A program made the position numbers and the translations under genes. A stretch of DNA of 64,000 nt from Limnobacter litoralis (GTDB taxonomy: Bacteria; Pseudomonadota; Gammaproteobacteria; Burkholderiales; Burkholderiaceae_B): the NCBI RefSeq assembly GCF_030160455.1, contig NZ_BSOJ01000006.1, forward strand, positions 423,999 to 487,998, written 5' to 3'. Position 1 is the first letter of the stretch. Every line of letters starts with the position of its first letter. Under the pieces are notes generated by a model that worked only from the letters and a program-made list of their open reading frames with translations, was not told the DNA's origin and searched no databases. Below, piece after piece: positions 42,876 through 52,104 of the stretch.

Positions 42876-44675
42876 ATGAAAATGCGTACCGATTACTGCG
42901 GCAATGTGTCGCAGGCCTACCTGGGCCAGACCGTTTCCCTGTGTGGCTGGGTTCAGCGCCGCCGTGACCACGGTGGGGTTATTTTTATCGACCTACGCGA
43001 CCGCGAGGGCCTGGTTCAGGTGGTGTGCGACCCCGACGTGCCCGAGATGTTTGCCACCGCCGAAACGCTGCGCAACGAGTTCTGCGTGCGCGTGCAAGGC
43101 CTGGTGCGTGCGCGCCCGGCCGGCACTGAAAACGCGGGCCTGAAAAGCGGTGCCGTTGAAGTGCTGTGCCGCAGCCTGGAAGTGCTGAATGCGTCTGTCA
43201 CGCCCGCCTTCCAGCTCGACGACGAGCACCTGTCTGAAACCACACGCCTAACCCACCGCGTGCTGGACCTGCGCCGCCCACAAATGCAGAACAATCTGAA
43301 GCTGCGCCACACCGTCACCAAAACTATTCGCCGTCACCTCGACGACCAGGGTTTCATCGACGTTGAAACCCCGATGCTGACCAAAAGCACCCCCGAGGGC
43401 GCACGCGATTACCTCGTGCCTTCCCGCGTGCACGCCGGTGAGTTTTTTGCGCTGCCCCAGTCGCCCCAGCTGTTCAAGCAGTTGCTGATGGTGGCCGGTT
43501 ACGACCGCTACTACCAAATCGTGAAATGCTTCCGCGACGAAGACCTGCGCGCCGACCGTCAGCCCGAATTCACCCAGGTGGACATTGAAACGTCCTTCCT
43601 GGACGAAGAAGAAATTCGCGATCTGTTTGAAAACATGATCCGCAACGTCTTCAAAGAGGCGCTGGGCGAGCAGCTCGCACCCCAATTCCCTGTGATGACC
43701 TACGGCGAAGCCATGGCCCGCTTTGGGTCCGACAAGCCCGACCTGCGCGTCAAGATGGAATTCACCGAGCTGACCGACATCATGAAAGACGTCGACTTCA
43801 AGGTGTTCTCTGGCCCCGCCAACATGGAAAATGGCCGCGTGGTTGCCCTGCGCGTGCCCGGCGGCGCTGAAATTCCACGTTCTGAAATCGACAACTACAC
43901 CAAGTTTGTTGCCATTTACGGTGCCAAAGGTTTGGCCTGGATCAAGGTCAACGAACTGGCCAAAGGCCGCGACGGTTTGCAGTCACCCATCGTGAAAAAC
44001 ATTCACGACGCCGCACTGAACGAACTGCTCAAGCGCACTGGCGCTCAAGATGGCGACATTATTTTCTTCGGTGCCGACAAAGCCAAAGTGGTCAACGATG
44101 CGATTGGCGCACTGCGCCTGAAAGTCGGCCACAGTGAATTCGGCCAGTCCAAAGGCCTGGTGCAGGGCAAGTGGGAGCCACTCTGGGTGGTCGACTTCCC
44201 CATGTTCGAGTTTGACGAAGAAGGCGGCCGCTGGGTGGCCTGCCATCACCCCTTCACCAGCCCCAAAGACGGTCATGAAGACTTCCTGACCACCAACCCC
44301 GGCAAATGTCTGGCCAAAGCCTACGACATGGTGCTCAACGGTTGGGAACTGGGCGGTGGCTCGGTGCGTATCCACAAAGAAGCCGTGCAAAGCAAGGTGT
44401 TCCGCGCACTCAACATTTCCGAAGAGGAAGCTGCGCAGAAGTTCGGCTTCCTGCTGGACGCCCTGCAATACGGTGCGCCACCCCACGGTGGCCTGGCCTT
44501 CGGTCTGGACCGAATCGTCACCATGATGAGCGGCGCAGAAAGCATTCGCGACGTCATCGCTTTCCCGAAAACCCAGCGTGCGCAGTGCTTGCTGACCCAG
44601 GCACCAAGCCCCGTGGACGAAAAGCAGTTGCGTGAACTGCACATTCGCCTGCGTCAGGTGGAAGCCAAGGCTTGA
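42876..44675 (+). CDS. aspS: Aspartyl-tRNA synthetase
   Basis: A class II synthetase of 599 residues that charges tRNA with aspartate. It has an N-terminal OB anticodon-binding domain ([23 protein letters not shown]), the class II motif 2 region [16 protein letters not shown], the GAD insertion domain, and motif 3 [12 protein letters not shown]. Whether it also charges tRNA-Asn cannot be told by eye. The ATG at 42876 fits the family start; one more ATG lies two codons downstream. nudB overlaps its stop by four bases. Confidence 0.97.
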   Translation: MKMRTDYCGNVSQAYLGQTVSLCGWVQRRRDHGGVIFIDLRDREGLVQVVCDPDVPEMFATAETLRNEFCVRVQGLVRARPAGTENAGLKSGAVEVLCRSLEVLNASVTPAFQLDDEHLSETTRLTHRVLDLRRPQMQNNLKLRHTVTKTIRRHLDDQGFIDVETPMLTKSTPEGARDYLVPSRVHAGEFFALPQSPQLFKQLLMVAGYDRYYQIVKCFRDEDLRADRQPEFTQVDIETSFLDEEEIRDLFENMIRNVFKEALGEQLAPQFPVMTYGEAMARFGSDKPDLRVKMEFTELTDIMKDVDFKVFSGPANMENGRVVALRVPGGAEIPRSEIDNYTKFVAIYGAKGLAWIKVNELAKGRDGLQSPIVKNIHDAALNELLKRTGAQDGDIIFFGADKAKVVNDAIGALRLKVGHSEFGQSKGLVQGKWEPLWVVDFPMFEFDEEGGRWVACHHPFTSPKDGHEDFLTTNPGKCLAKAYDMVLNGWELGGGSVRIHKEAVQSKVFRALNISEEEAAQKFGFLLDALQYGAPPHGGLAFGLDRIVTMMSGAESIRDVIAFPKTQRAQCLLTQAPSPVDEKQLRELHIRLRQVEAKA

Positions 44676-45163
44676 AGATCCCCGTCTCGGTGCTGGTGGT
44701 GATGTACAGCCCCAGCGGCGCGTTCTTGTTGATTGAACGCGCAGACAAAGCCGGTTACTGGCAATCGGTGACCGGCAGCCTTGATTTACTGAACGAGCCG
44801 CCCATTCTGGCCGCCCAGCGCGAGCTGTTTGAGGAAGTGGGTGTTAAGGCCGAGGTGGACGATTCTGAAGCCGCGCACCTGAAAAATCTGAGTGCTGAGG
44901 ATCTGAAACAGCCTTTGGTGATCCGCCCCTGGCCCAAGCACATTCAATACGAAATCTTTCCGCACTGGCGTCACCGTTACGGGCCAGGTGTAACCCACAA
45001 CACTGAACACTGGTTCCATGTGTGCCTGCCTGAGGGCCTTGTGCCCACACTGGCTGAGCGTGAGCACGTCGGCTACGCCTGGCTTGCCGCCGATGAGGCG
45101 CAAGAAAGGTGTTTTTCACCGAACAACGCCCAGGCCATTGCGGAACTGGCCGCCAAAATATAA
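44672..45163 (+). CDS. nudB: Dihydroneopterin triphosphate diphosphatase (Nudix)
   Basis: NudB removes pyrophosphate from dihydroneopterin triphosphate in folate synthesis. The 163-residue protein carries the Nudix box [24 protein letters not shown] with its REL(F)EE core, and a [19 protein letters not shown] stretch characteristic of NudB. The start is TTG at 44672, overlapping the aspS stop as TTGA. Confidence 0.92.
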   Translation: MKIPVSVLVVMYSPSGAFLLIERADKAGYWQSVTGSLDLLNEPPILAAQRELFEEVGVKAEVDDSEAAHLKNLSAEDLKQPLVIRPWPKHIQYEIFPHWRHRYGPGVTHNTEHWFHVCLPEGLVPTLAEREHVGYAWLAADEAQERCFSPNNAQAIAELAAKI

Positions 45164-45164
45164 A

Positions 45165-45186
45165 GGGGGCTTGAAATCAAGCCCCC
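45165..45186. other. GC-rich hairpin after nudB
   Basis: GGGGGCTTG (45165-45173) pairs with CAAGCCCCC (45178-45186) around AAAT, immediately after the nudB stop. No T-run follows, so termination may be weak. The next 93 bases to the following gene hold no clear promoter. Confidence 0.55.
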
Positions 45187-45279
45187 CGTGTAATATGTCA
45201 ATAAGTGCTGCGCTAGCAATATTCGCGACTTAGTATAGGGTAAACCCTTGTAATTTGAAAAGGGCTGCGTGCAAATAAT

Positions 45280-46092
45280 TTGAAACTCAGAATTGCCAGC
45301 TACAACATTCACAAAGGGGTTATGGGGCTTAAAGGTCTCAAGCGCCAGTCCCTGACCATTCACGCTTTGCGCGACCAGCTGCACAGCCTGGGCGCCGACC
45401 TCGTTTTCTTGCAGGAAGTGCAAGGCCGCCACGACCGCCACGCCGGTCGATTTGAACACTGGCCCGAAGACAGCCAGCACGACTTTTTGTCCAAAACCCC
45501 CAGCGCGGTCGACGATCTTTTAGGCCACAGCAGCCAGCGCTACTTTTCCGCCTACGGCATGAATGCCGTTTACCCGCATGGCCACCACGGCAATGCCCTG
45601 CTCAGCAAACACCCCATCGAATGGTCGCGCAATGAAGATGTGTCAGACCATCGGCTGGAGCAGCGCGGCCTGTTGCACTGCCGGGTCAACACCCCTGCAG
45701 GCCCGGTGCACACGATGGTGGCGCATTTTGGTCTGTTCAAGCGCAGCCGCATTCGGCAGGCCAGCCAGCTGGTGCAGCACGTGCACGCCCATGTGCCGCC
45801 CGATGCACCGCTCATCATTGCAGGCGACTTCAACGACTGGCAGCGCATCATCGGCCCCGAGCTGGAAGCAGGCATTGGTGTGCGCGAAGTGCTGCCCCAG
45901 GGCAATGGCCTGTTGGGGCGTGTGTTTCGGCATGGCAGCTTCCCGTGCCGGTTTCCGGTGTTCGGGCTTGACCGGGTGTTTTGCAGGGGGTTCGAGGCCA
46001 GCAGCGCCCAGGTCTTGAGTGGCCCCGCCTGGGCCGGGCTTTCAGACCATGCGCCCTTTGTGGTGGATCTCACACTGGGGGCCGGGCATTGA
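45280..46092 (+). CDS. Endonuclease/exonuclease/phosphatase family protein (YbhP-like)
   Basis: A 270-residue enzyme of the EEP fold: RIASYNIHKG at the start, LVFLQEVQG with the metal-binding Glu, GDFNDWQ in the middle, and LSDHAPFVV at the end with the catalytic His. It may cleave phosphodiesters of lipid or nucleic acid. In E. coli ybhP lies beside clsB, as here, pointing to phospholipid metabolism. The only start in frame is TTG at 45280, because a stop lies just upstream, and no good ribosome binding site is visible. Confidence 0.88.
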   Translation: MKLRIASYNIHKGVMGLKGLKRQSLTIHALRDQLHSLGADLVFLQEVQGRHDRHAGRFEHWPEDSQHDFLSKTPSAVDDLLGHSSQRYFSAYGMNAVYPHGHHGNALLSKHPIEWSRNEDVSDHRLEQRGLLHCRVNTPAGPVHTMVAHFGLFKRSRIRQASQLVQHVHAHVPPDAPLIIAGDFNDWQRIIGPELEAGIGVREVLPQGNGLLGRVFRHGSFPCRFPVFGLDRVFCRGFEASSAQVLSGPAWAGLSDHAPFVVDLTLGAGH

Positions 46093-47435
46093 TCAACCGG
46101 CGCAAAGCCCTTATCAAACGGGTAGAGCAACTGCTGCCCGAGCCCGCGCCAGAACGGCATGGCCACAGCGTCGAGTTGTTGTGCATGGGGCAGGCGTATT
46201 TTCCGGCCCTTCTGGCCGACATTGCAGCCGCCACCCACGAGGTGCGCCTTGAAACCTACATTTTTGCCCGCGACGCAGCCGGTGAGCAGTTTTTCGAGGC
46301 CCTGAAGGCCGCTGCCCGCCGGGGTGTGGACGTGTACCTGGTGCTAGACGGTTTCGGTGGCCGCGAAGGCGTTGAACTGTATGTGCCCTTGCTGCGCAAA
46401 GCCGGGGTGCGTGTGCGCGTGTTCCGGCCCGAGGGGTTTGTGCTCAAGCCCAATCCGCGCCGACTGCGACGCATGCACCGCAAAGTGGCCGTGATCGACC
46501 GGCGCATTGCCTACGTGGGCGGCATCAACCTCATCGACGATTTCAACCACGACGAAGAACAGGCGCAGGCACAAAGTTCGGCCCTCAATGCCAAACGCAT
46601 ACCCAGCCACGCCTTGGGCAAACTGACGGAGTTGGCCGAAGGTCACTTGGGCCCGCGTTACGACTTTGCCGTGCGCCTGCAGGGCCCGGCCGTGCTGGAT
46701 GTCTGGAAAGCCACCGAGTGGCTGTGGTGGCAGATCGGCCCGGGTGGCATGGTGACCGACACCCTGACCTCAGCCTGGTGGAAGCGGCGCGCCGAGCAAT
46801 TTCGCGACGTGCTGGCCGCTGCCGCACTGATGGAGCCGCCGCCTGCCTGCGGCAAAGCCCGTGTCCAACTGGTGCTGCGCGACAATTTCCGCTTCCGGCG
46901 CACCATCGAGCGCCGATATCTGCAGGCCATCGGCCAGGCCCACACCTCGGTGGTGCTGGCCAACGCCTACTTTGTGCCGGGGCGGCGCTTTCGCATGGCG
47001 CTCATCAAAGCGGCTGAACGGGGCGTGAAAGTGCAGTTGCTGCTGCAGGGCCGGGTAGAGCACCGCTTTCAGCACCACGCCACGCAGGGTTTGTACAGTG
47101 GCCTGCTGCGCCACGGCGTTGAAATTTTCGAGTACCAGCCCAGTTTTTTGCATGCCAAGGTGGCGGTGGTCGATTCATCGTGGGCCACGGTGGGCTCCTC
47201 CAACATCGACCCTTTGAGCTTTTTGTTCGCGCGTGAGGCCAACCTTCTGATTCACGACCCCCATTTTGCCGCCACCTTGAAAGCCAACCTGACCCACGCC
47301 ATTTCCAACGACGCCCGCAAGGTGATGATGGACATTCACGCCGCCCGGCCCTGGCAGGCCAGAGCCTTGGCTTGGGTGTGCTATAAATTGATGCGTTTGG
47401 CAGTATTCGTAGGCGGTTTCAGTAACCGGTATTAG
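46089..47435 (+). CDS. clsB: Cardiolipin synthase B
   Basis: ClsB makes cardiolipin from phosphatidylglycerol and other phospholipids at the inner membrane. The 448-residue protein has two HKD motifs of the phospholipase D superfamily (MHRKVAVIDRRIAYVGGIN, and LHAKVAVVDSSWATVGSSN). The start is TTG at 46089, overlapping the YbhP-like stop as TTGA, so the pair is co-translated. It leads into the DNA repair set two bases later, although the functions differ. Confidence 0.93.
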   Translation: MINRRKALIKRVEQLLPEPAPERHGHSVELLCMGQAYFPALLADIAAATHEVRLETYIFARDAAGEQFFEALKAAARRGVDVYLVLDGFGGREGVELYVPLLRKAGVRVRVFRPEGFVLKPNPRRLRRMHRKVAVIDRRIAYVGGINLIDDFNHDEEQAQAQSSALNAKRIPSHALGKLTELAEGHLGPRYDFAVRLQGPAVLDVWKATEWLWWQIGPGGMVTDTLTSAWWKRRAEQFRDVLAAAALMEPPPACGKARVQLVLRDNFRFRRTIERRYLQAIGQAHTSVVLANAYFVPGRRFRMALIKAAERGVKVQLLLQGRVEHRFQHHATQGLYSGLLRHGVEIFEYQPSFLHAKVAVVDSSWATVGSSNIDPLSFLFAREANLLIHDPHFAATLKANLTHAISNDARKVMMDIHAARPWQARALAWVCYKLMRLAVFVGGFSNRY

Positions 47436-47436
47436 C

Positions 47437-48447
47437 ATGGACTTGGTCATCAGCCGGCCCGAGGGCTTGTATTGCCCCCCGGGCGACTTTTACATCGACC
47501 CCTGGCGCAAGGTGGACCGCGCCGTCATCACACACGCCCATGCCGACCACGCCCGCTACGGCCACAACCACTACCTGTGCGCTGCACCGGGCGGGCGCGT
47601 GCTTCGCAAGCGTCTGGGCGATATCAATCTGGACACGCTGGCCTATGGCCAAAGCATTGTGCACAACGGCGTCAAAGTTTCCTTGCACCCCGCTGGCCAC
47701 GTGTTGGGCTCGGCTCAGGTGCGGCTGGAATACAAGGGCGAAGTGTGGGTGGCCAGTGGCGACTACAAGGTCATGCCCGATTTGACCTGCACGCCGTTCG
47801 AGCCGGTGAAATGCCACACCTTCATCACCGAAAGCACCTTTGGCCTGCCCGTCTACCGCTGGCGCAGCGACGCTGAAATTTACGCCGAGATCAACCAGTG
47901 GTGGGCCGACAACGCCGCGCAAGGCAAAGCCAGCGTGCTGTACGGTTATTCATTTGGCAAGGCGCAGCGCATTCTCGCCGGGGTGGACGCCTCCATCGGG
48001 CCGATTGTGTGCCACTCAGCCGCGCAGGCCTTGAACGACAGCTACCGCGAAGAGGGCGTGGCCTTGCCCGACACCCTGCTGGTCAGCGAAGTCACCGACA
48101 AATCCATCTACAAAACCTGTTTGGCGCTGGCCCCACCTGCAGCCAGCGGCGCAAGCTGGATGAAACGCTTCGGCAACGCCTATTCCGACGCATTTGCCTC
48201 CGGCTGGATGCAGCTGCGCGGCGCACGCAGGCGGCAAGGCGTCGACAAGGGTTTTGTGATGTCCGACCACGCAGACTGGCCCGGCCTGATGCGCGCCATT
48301 GGCGAAACCGGCGCCCAGCAAGTCATCGTCACCCATGGGTATGTGGCCACACTGGTGCGTTGGCTGCAAGACCAGGGGCTGGACGCCCGCGCCTTTCAAA
48401 CCGAGTACGGCGCGGAAGACGACGACGCAGCAGCGGGTGCCGCATGA
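47437..48447 (+). CDS. Ligase-associated DNA exonuclease (metallo-beta-lactamase fold)
   Basis: A nuclease of 336 residues in the group linked to ATP-dependent ligase and Lhr-type helicase. The metal-binding motif is THAHADHARYG, followed by HPAGHVLGSAQV, SGDYK, and later MSDHADW and VTHGY. The first enzyme of this type was described with Lhr, PdeM and ligase partners in Pseudomonas. The stop overlaps the ligase start by four bases (ATGA). Confidence 0.92.
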   Translation: MDLVISRPEGLYCPPGDFYIDPWRKVDRAVITHAHADHARYGHNHYLCAAPGGRVLRKRLGDINLDTLAYGQSIVHNGVKVSLHPAGHVLGSAQVRLEYKGEVWVASGDYKVMPDLTCTPFEPVKCHTFITESTFGLPVYRWRSDAEIYAEINQWWADNAAQGKASVLYGYSFGKAQRILAGVDASIGPIVCHSAAQALNDSYREEGVALPDTLLVSEVTDKSIYKTCLALAPPAASGASWMKRFGNAYSDAFASGWMQLRGARRRQGVDKGFVMSDHADWPGLMRAIGETGAQQVIVTHGYVATLVRWLQDQGLDARAFQTEYGAEDDDAAAGAA

Positions 48448-50159
48448 AGCAGTTCGTGCAGTTGTTTTCCGATCTGGACGCGTCCACCTCCACGTTGCGC
48501 AAAGTGCAGGCCATGGTTCAGTACTTTCAAAAGGCCGAGCCTGCCGACGCCGCCTGGGCGGTGTATTTTCTGGCCGGTGGCAAACCCCGTCGAACCGTGC
48601 CCACACGCACCCTGCGCCAGGCCGCCTTGTTGGCCAGCGGCCTGCCTGAATGGCTGTTTGAAGAAAGTTATCAGGCCGTGGGTGATCTGGCCGAAACCAT
48701 TGCCCACGTGGTGCCGATTTCAAGCCAGGCTGAACCCTTGCAACTCAGCCTTGCGCAATGGATGCACCACATCATTTTGCCCCTGCGCGACACACCCGAA
48801 GACGAACGCCTGCCCAAGGTGCTGGACGTGTGGCAACGCAGCAGCGCGGCCGAGCGGTTTTTGTTTGTCAAACTGGTGGGTGGCGGCTTTCGGGTGGGGG
48901 TGTCCAAGCTGTTGCTGACCCGCGCCCTGTCTGAATGGTGCGGCGTAGACGCCAAGCTGCTGGCCCAGCGTTTGATGGGTTACACCGATGCCACCCAAAT
49001 GCCGACCGCGCAAGCCTTTGAGGCGCTGTTGCAGCCCGATTCAGCCCAGGCCCGCCCCGCCGGGCAACCCCTGCCGTTTTTTCTGGCCCACCCTTTGCAG
49101 GTTGAGCCTGACACGCTGGGGCCGGTCAGCGACTGGCTGGTGGAATGGAAATACGACGGTATTCGGGCGCAGATTATTCGCGAGGCTGGGCAGGTGTGGA
49201 TCTGGTCACGAGGCGAAGAGCTGGTCAGCCACCAGTTTCCCGAACTGGTGAACGCCTTTGCCGACTGGCCGGAGGGCAGCATTCTGGACGGCGAAATACT
49301 GGTGTGGCGCGGCGGCCAGCCCGCCGGGTTCAAAGACCTGCAAACCCGGCTTAACCGCAAAGTGGTCAGCACCCGCCTGCAGGCCGAGCACCCGGTGGTG
49401 TTTTTGGCCTACGACCTGCTCATGCACCGCGCCAGCGTAAGCACCCCACAGCCTCAGCGCCAACGCCGCGCCGCGCTGGAAGCTTTTGTGCAGCAACACC
49501 CCAGCCCCCATTTGCTGTTGTCGGAATCGGTGCAGGCCGACAGTTGGCAAGCCCTGGCCACACTGCGTGAAGAAAGCCGTGCCCGCGGGGTGGAAGGCTT
49601 CATGTTGAAGCACCTGGATTCCGCTTACGGCGTGGGTCGAACCAAGGCCGACGGGGTATGGTGGAAATGGAAAATCGACCCGATGACCGTGGACTGTGTG
49701 CTGGTGTATGCCCAGCGGGGCCATGGGCGGCGGGCCAGCTTGTACACCGACTACACCTTCGCCGTGTGGGAATTTACGCCCGCCAATGGCGAGCAGGCAC
49801 AGGCCGTGGCCCAAGCCATTGCCAATGGCGACACGGTGGAACACAGCCAAGCCAGGGGTTTGCCACGGCTGGTGCCTTTTGCCAAGGCCTATTCAGGCTT
49901 GACCGACGAGGAATTCAAGCGTGTGGACGCTGTCATCCGAAAAACCACGGTCAACAAGTTTGGCCCGGTCCGCACCGTGGTGCCCAGCCTGGTGTTCGAG
50001 CTGGGTTTTGAAGCGATTGCCCCGTCGAGTCGCCACAAAAGCGGCGTGGCCGTGCGTTTTCCGCGCATGTTGCGCATTCGCGATGACAAACCCTTGCACG
50101 AAGCAGACACCCTCGGTAGCCTTGCGGCATTGATGACCGACACCCCCATTCAGGAGTAA
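48444..50159 (+). CDS. ATP-dependent DNA ligase (ligase B/LigD-core type)
   Basis: A 571-residue ligase that seals nicks with ATP. The adenylated Lys236 sits in WKYDGIRAQ, followed by a KWKIDPM motif V and C-terminal OB-fold features (FELGFEAIAPSSRHKSGVAVRFPR). The N-terminal 200 residues are the DNA-binding domain. It starts at the ATG that overlaps the exonuclease stop. It has no polymerase or primase domain, so it is not full LigD. Confidence 0.94.
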   Translation: MKQFVQLFSDLDASTSTLRKVQAMVQYFQKAEPADAAWAVYFLAGGKPRRTVPTRTLRQAALLASGLPEWLFEESYQAVGDLAETIAHVVPISSQAEPLQLSLAQWMHHIILPLRDTPEDERLPKVLDVWQRSSAAERFLFVKLVGGGFRVGVSKLLLTRALSEWCGVDAKLLAQRLMGYTDATQMPTAQAFEALLQPDSAQARPAGQPLPFFLAHPLQVEPDTLGPVSDWLVEWKYDGIRAQIIREAGQVWIWSRGEELVSHQFPELVNAFADWPEGSILDGEILVWRGGQPAGFKDLQTRLNRKVVSTRLQAEHPVVFLAYDLLMHRASVSTPQPQRQRRAALEAFVQQHPSPHLLLSESVQADSWQALATLREESRARGVEGFMLKHLDSAYGVGRTKADGVWWKWKIDPMTVDCVLVYAQRGHGRRASLYTDYTFAVWEFTPANGEQAQAVAQAIANGDTVEHSQARGLPRLVPFAKAYSGLTDEEFKRVDAVIRKTTVNKFGPVRTVVPSLVFELGFEAIAPSSRHKSGVAVRFPRMLRIRDDKPLHEADTLGSLAALMTDTPIQE

Positions 50160-50163
50160 GCCC

Positions 50164-51030
50164 TTGCAGTTGCTAGGAATCGATTTTTCCAGCGCCCCCA
50201 GCCGAAAAAAGCCGGTGGCTGTGGCCCACGGGCGTTGGGAAGGGCAAACCATCCACATCGACGAATTGTCGGAACTGCCCACACTGGCCGGGTTTGAAGC
50301 CCTGCTGCAGGAAGGCCCATTTGTGGCCGCCATCGACATGCCGTTTGGCCTGTCGCGCCAATTGGTGGATGGCTTGAAGTGGCCCGGCCATGGCGTGGCA
50401 GCCCCGTCCACCTGGGGCAATTTGATCGATTTTTACGGCAATTTGTCCAAAGAAGACATCCGCGCCACCTTCAAAGCCTGGTGCGACGCACGCCCCGCCG
50501 GCAAAAAATTTGCGCACCGCGCCTGCGACACCCCGGCCGGCAGCTCGCCCTCCATGAAGTGGGTCAACCCGCCCGTGGCCTTCATGTTGCAAGTGGGGGC
50601 ACCGCTGCTGAAAAAGGCGGGTGTGCACATTCCCGGCATGCAAAAGGGCGACGCCCAGCGCGTGGCCATCGAGGCTTACCCAGGCTTTCTGGCCCGGCAG
50701 GTGTTGGGTCGCCAAAGTTACAAAACCGACACGCCGTCCAAAGACTCGCCCGACCGCAAGCAGGCCCGCAATGAACTGGTGTGCGCACTGGAAGACGGCA
50801 TGCTGCTTGGCATCCGCGTGAACGTGCGGCCCTGGCTGCGCGGCAAGCTGATTGAAGACGCCAAGGCCGACCTGCTCGATTCCGTGTTGTGTTGCCTGGT
50901 GGCAGGCTGGTGCGAAAAGCGAAGCGACATTCACTTCGGCTTGCCCCCGGTGATTGACCCCGTGGAGGGTTGGATCGCGCCCGTGCCCTTCAAGGTCGGC
51001 CTGGCTGGCTATAATGACAGGGCGGTTTAA
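50164..51030 (+). CDS. DUF429 protein (predicted RNase H-fold nuclease)
   Basis: A 288-residue protein with LLGIDFSSAP at the start and AIDMPFGLSRQL further on, which are markers of DUF429, a family predicted to have an RNase H-like fold. A late Asp-rich motif (DAKADLLDSVLCCLVAG) could supply a metal ligand. The start is TTG at 50164, with CAGGAG seven bases upstream. The gene lies inside the ligase-associated set, between ligase and mnmH, so a DNA or RNA processing role is plausible but unproven. Confidence 0.78.
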   Translation: MQLLGIDFSSAPSRKKPVAVAHGRWEGQTIHIDELSELPTLAGFEALLQEGPFVAAIDMPFGLSRQLVDGLKWPGHGVAAPSTWGNLIDFYGNLSKEDIRATFKAWCDARPAGKKFAHRACDTPAGSSPSMKWVNPPVAFMLQVGAPLLKKAGVHIPGMQKGDAQRVAIEAYPGFLARQVLGRQSYKTDTPSKDSPDRKQARNELVCALEDGMLLGIRVNVRPWLRGKLIEDAKADLLDSVLCCLVAGWCEKRSDIHFGLPPVIDPVEGWIAPVPFKVGLAGYNDRAV

Positions 51031-51045
51031 CATGAGGGTTTCAAG

Positions 51046-52101
51046 GTGAAGTTTCCGGAAGTGGTGTCGGTGGAACAGGCTGACCAATATGAGCAGGTCA
51101 TCGACGTTCGCTCCCCCGCTGAATTTGCGCTGGACCACTACCCCGGGGCCATCAACTGCCCTGTGCTGGACAACGAAGAGCGCATCGTCGTGGGCACCCT
51201 GTACAAGCAGGTGTCGGTGTTCGAGGCCAAAAAAGTCGGTGCAGCCCTGGTGGCACGCAACATTGCCAAGCATCTGGACGAACAGTTCTCGAAAAACCCC
51301 AAGGAATGGACCCCGCTGATTTACTGCTGGCGCGGTGGCAACCGCTCTGGCGCCATGACGCACATTTTGAGGCAAGTCGGCTGGCGTGCCAGTCAACTGG
51401 ATGGCGGCTACAAAGCCTTTCGCAGGCAAGTCATCAATGAACTTGAAATTCTGCCCGGGCGTTTTCAGTGGCGGGTGCTCAGCGGTGAAACCGGCAGCGC
51501 AAAAAGCCGCGTGCTGGAAGGGCTGGCCGCCGCAGGCGCGCAGGTGCTTGATCTGGAGGCGCTGGCTTGCCACAAGGGGTCTGTGCTGGGCATTTTGCCC
51601 GATCAGCCCCAGCCCGCCCAAAAAATGTTTGAAACCCGCATTTGGGACGTGCTGCGCAAGCTCGACCCCGCCCGCCCCGTGTTTGTTGAGGCGGAAAGCA
51701 AAAAAGTGGGCCAACTTCGCGTGCCCGAGCATCTGTTTGAGCAAATGACCCAACACAGCACCGTGTTTCGCATTCAGGCCAGCGTGGCTGCCCGGGTTGA
51801 TTTTCTGATCGAAGACTACCATTACTTTCTGGCCGACACCGACACGCTCAAGCAGCAGCTTCGGCATCTGGTCACGCTGCACGGTCATGAGGTCATTCAT
51901 CATTGGTGCCAGCAGGTTGACGCGGCTCAGTGGCCTGAGTTGGTGGGCGATTTGCTGGTTCGCCATTACGACCCGGCCTACCTCAAGTCCAGCAACAACC
52001 TGTTCACCGGTTTTGCCACGGCACACCCGTTGCCAGCCGACAAGCTCGACGGCCCGGGCATTGCCCGGCTGGTTGATCAGCTTCTGAATTTGCAGGGCTA
52101 A
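51046..52101 (+). CDS. mnmH: tRNA 2-selenouridine synthase
   Basis: MnmH (SelU) replaces the sulfur of 2-thiouridine at the wobble base of some tRNAs with selenium from selenophosphate. The 351-residue protein has a rhodanese domain with Cys94 in YCWRGGNRSG and a P-loop GETGSAKS in the second half, the known SelU layout. The GTG start is preceded by GAGGG seven bases upstream. TATAAT at 51010-51015, inside the end of the DUF429 gene, may give it a local promoter, although the -35 is poor. No selD is in the window. Confidence 0.93.
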   Translation: MKFPEVVSVEQADQYEQVIDVRSPAEFALDHYPGAINCPVLDNEERIVVGTLYKQVSVFEAKKVGAALVARNIAKHLDEQFSKNPKEWTPLIYCWRGGNRSGAMTHILRQVGWRASQLDGGYKAFRRQVINELEILPGRFQWRVLSGETGSAKSRVLEGLAAAGAQVLDLEALACHKGSVLGILPDQPQPAQKMFETRIWDVLRKLDPARPVFVEAESKKVGQLRVPEHLFEQMTQHSTVFRIQASVAARVDFLIEDYHYFLADTDTLKQQLRHLVTLHGHEVIHHWCQQVDAAQWPELVGDLLVRHYDPAYLKSSNNLFTGFATAHPLPADKLDGPGIARLVDQLLNLQG

Positions 52102-52104
52102 ACC

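Noticed and set aside
45165..45186. Terminator after nudB
   Set aside because: The stem is strong, but no T-run follows, so it is listed only as a hairpin.
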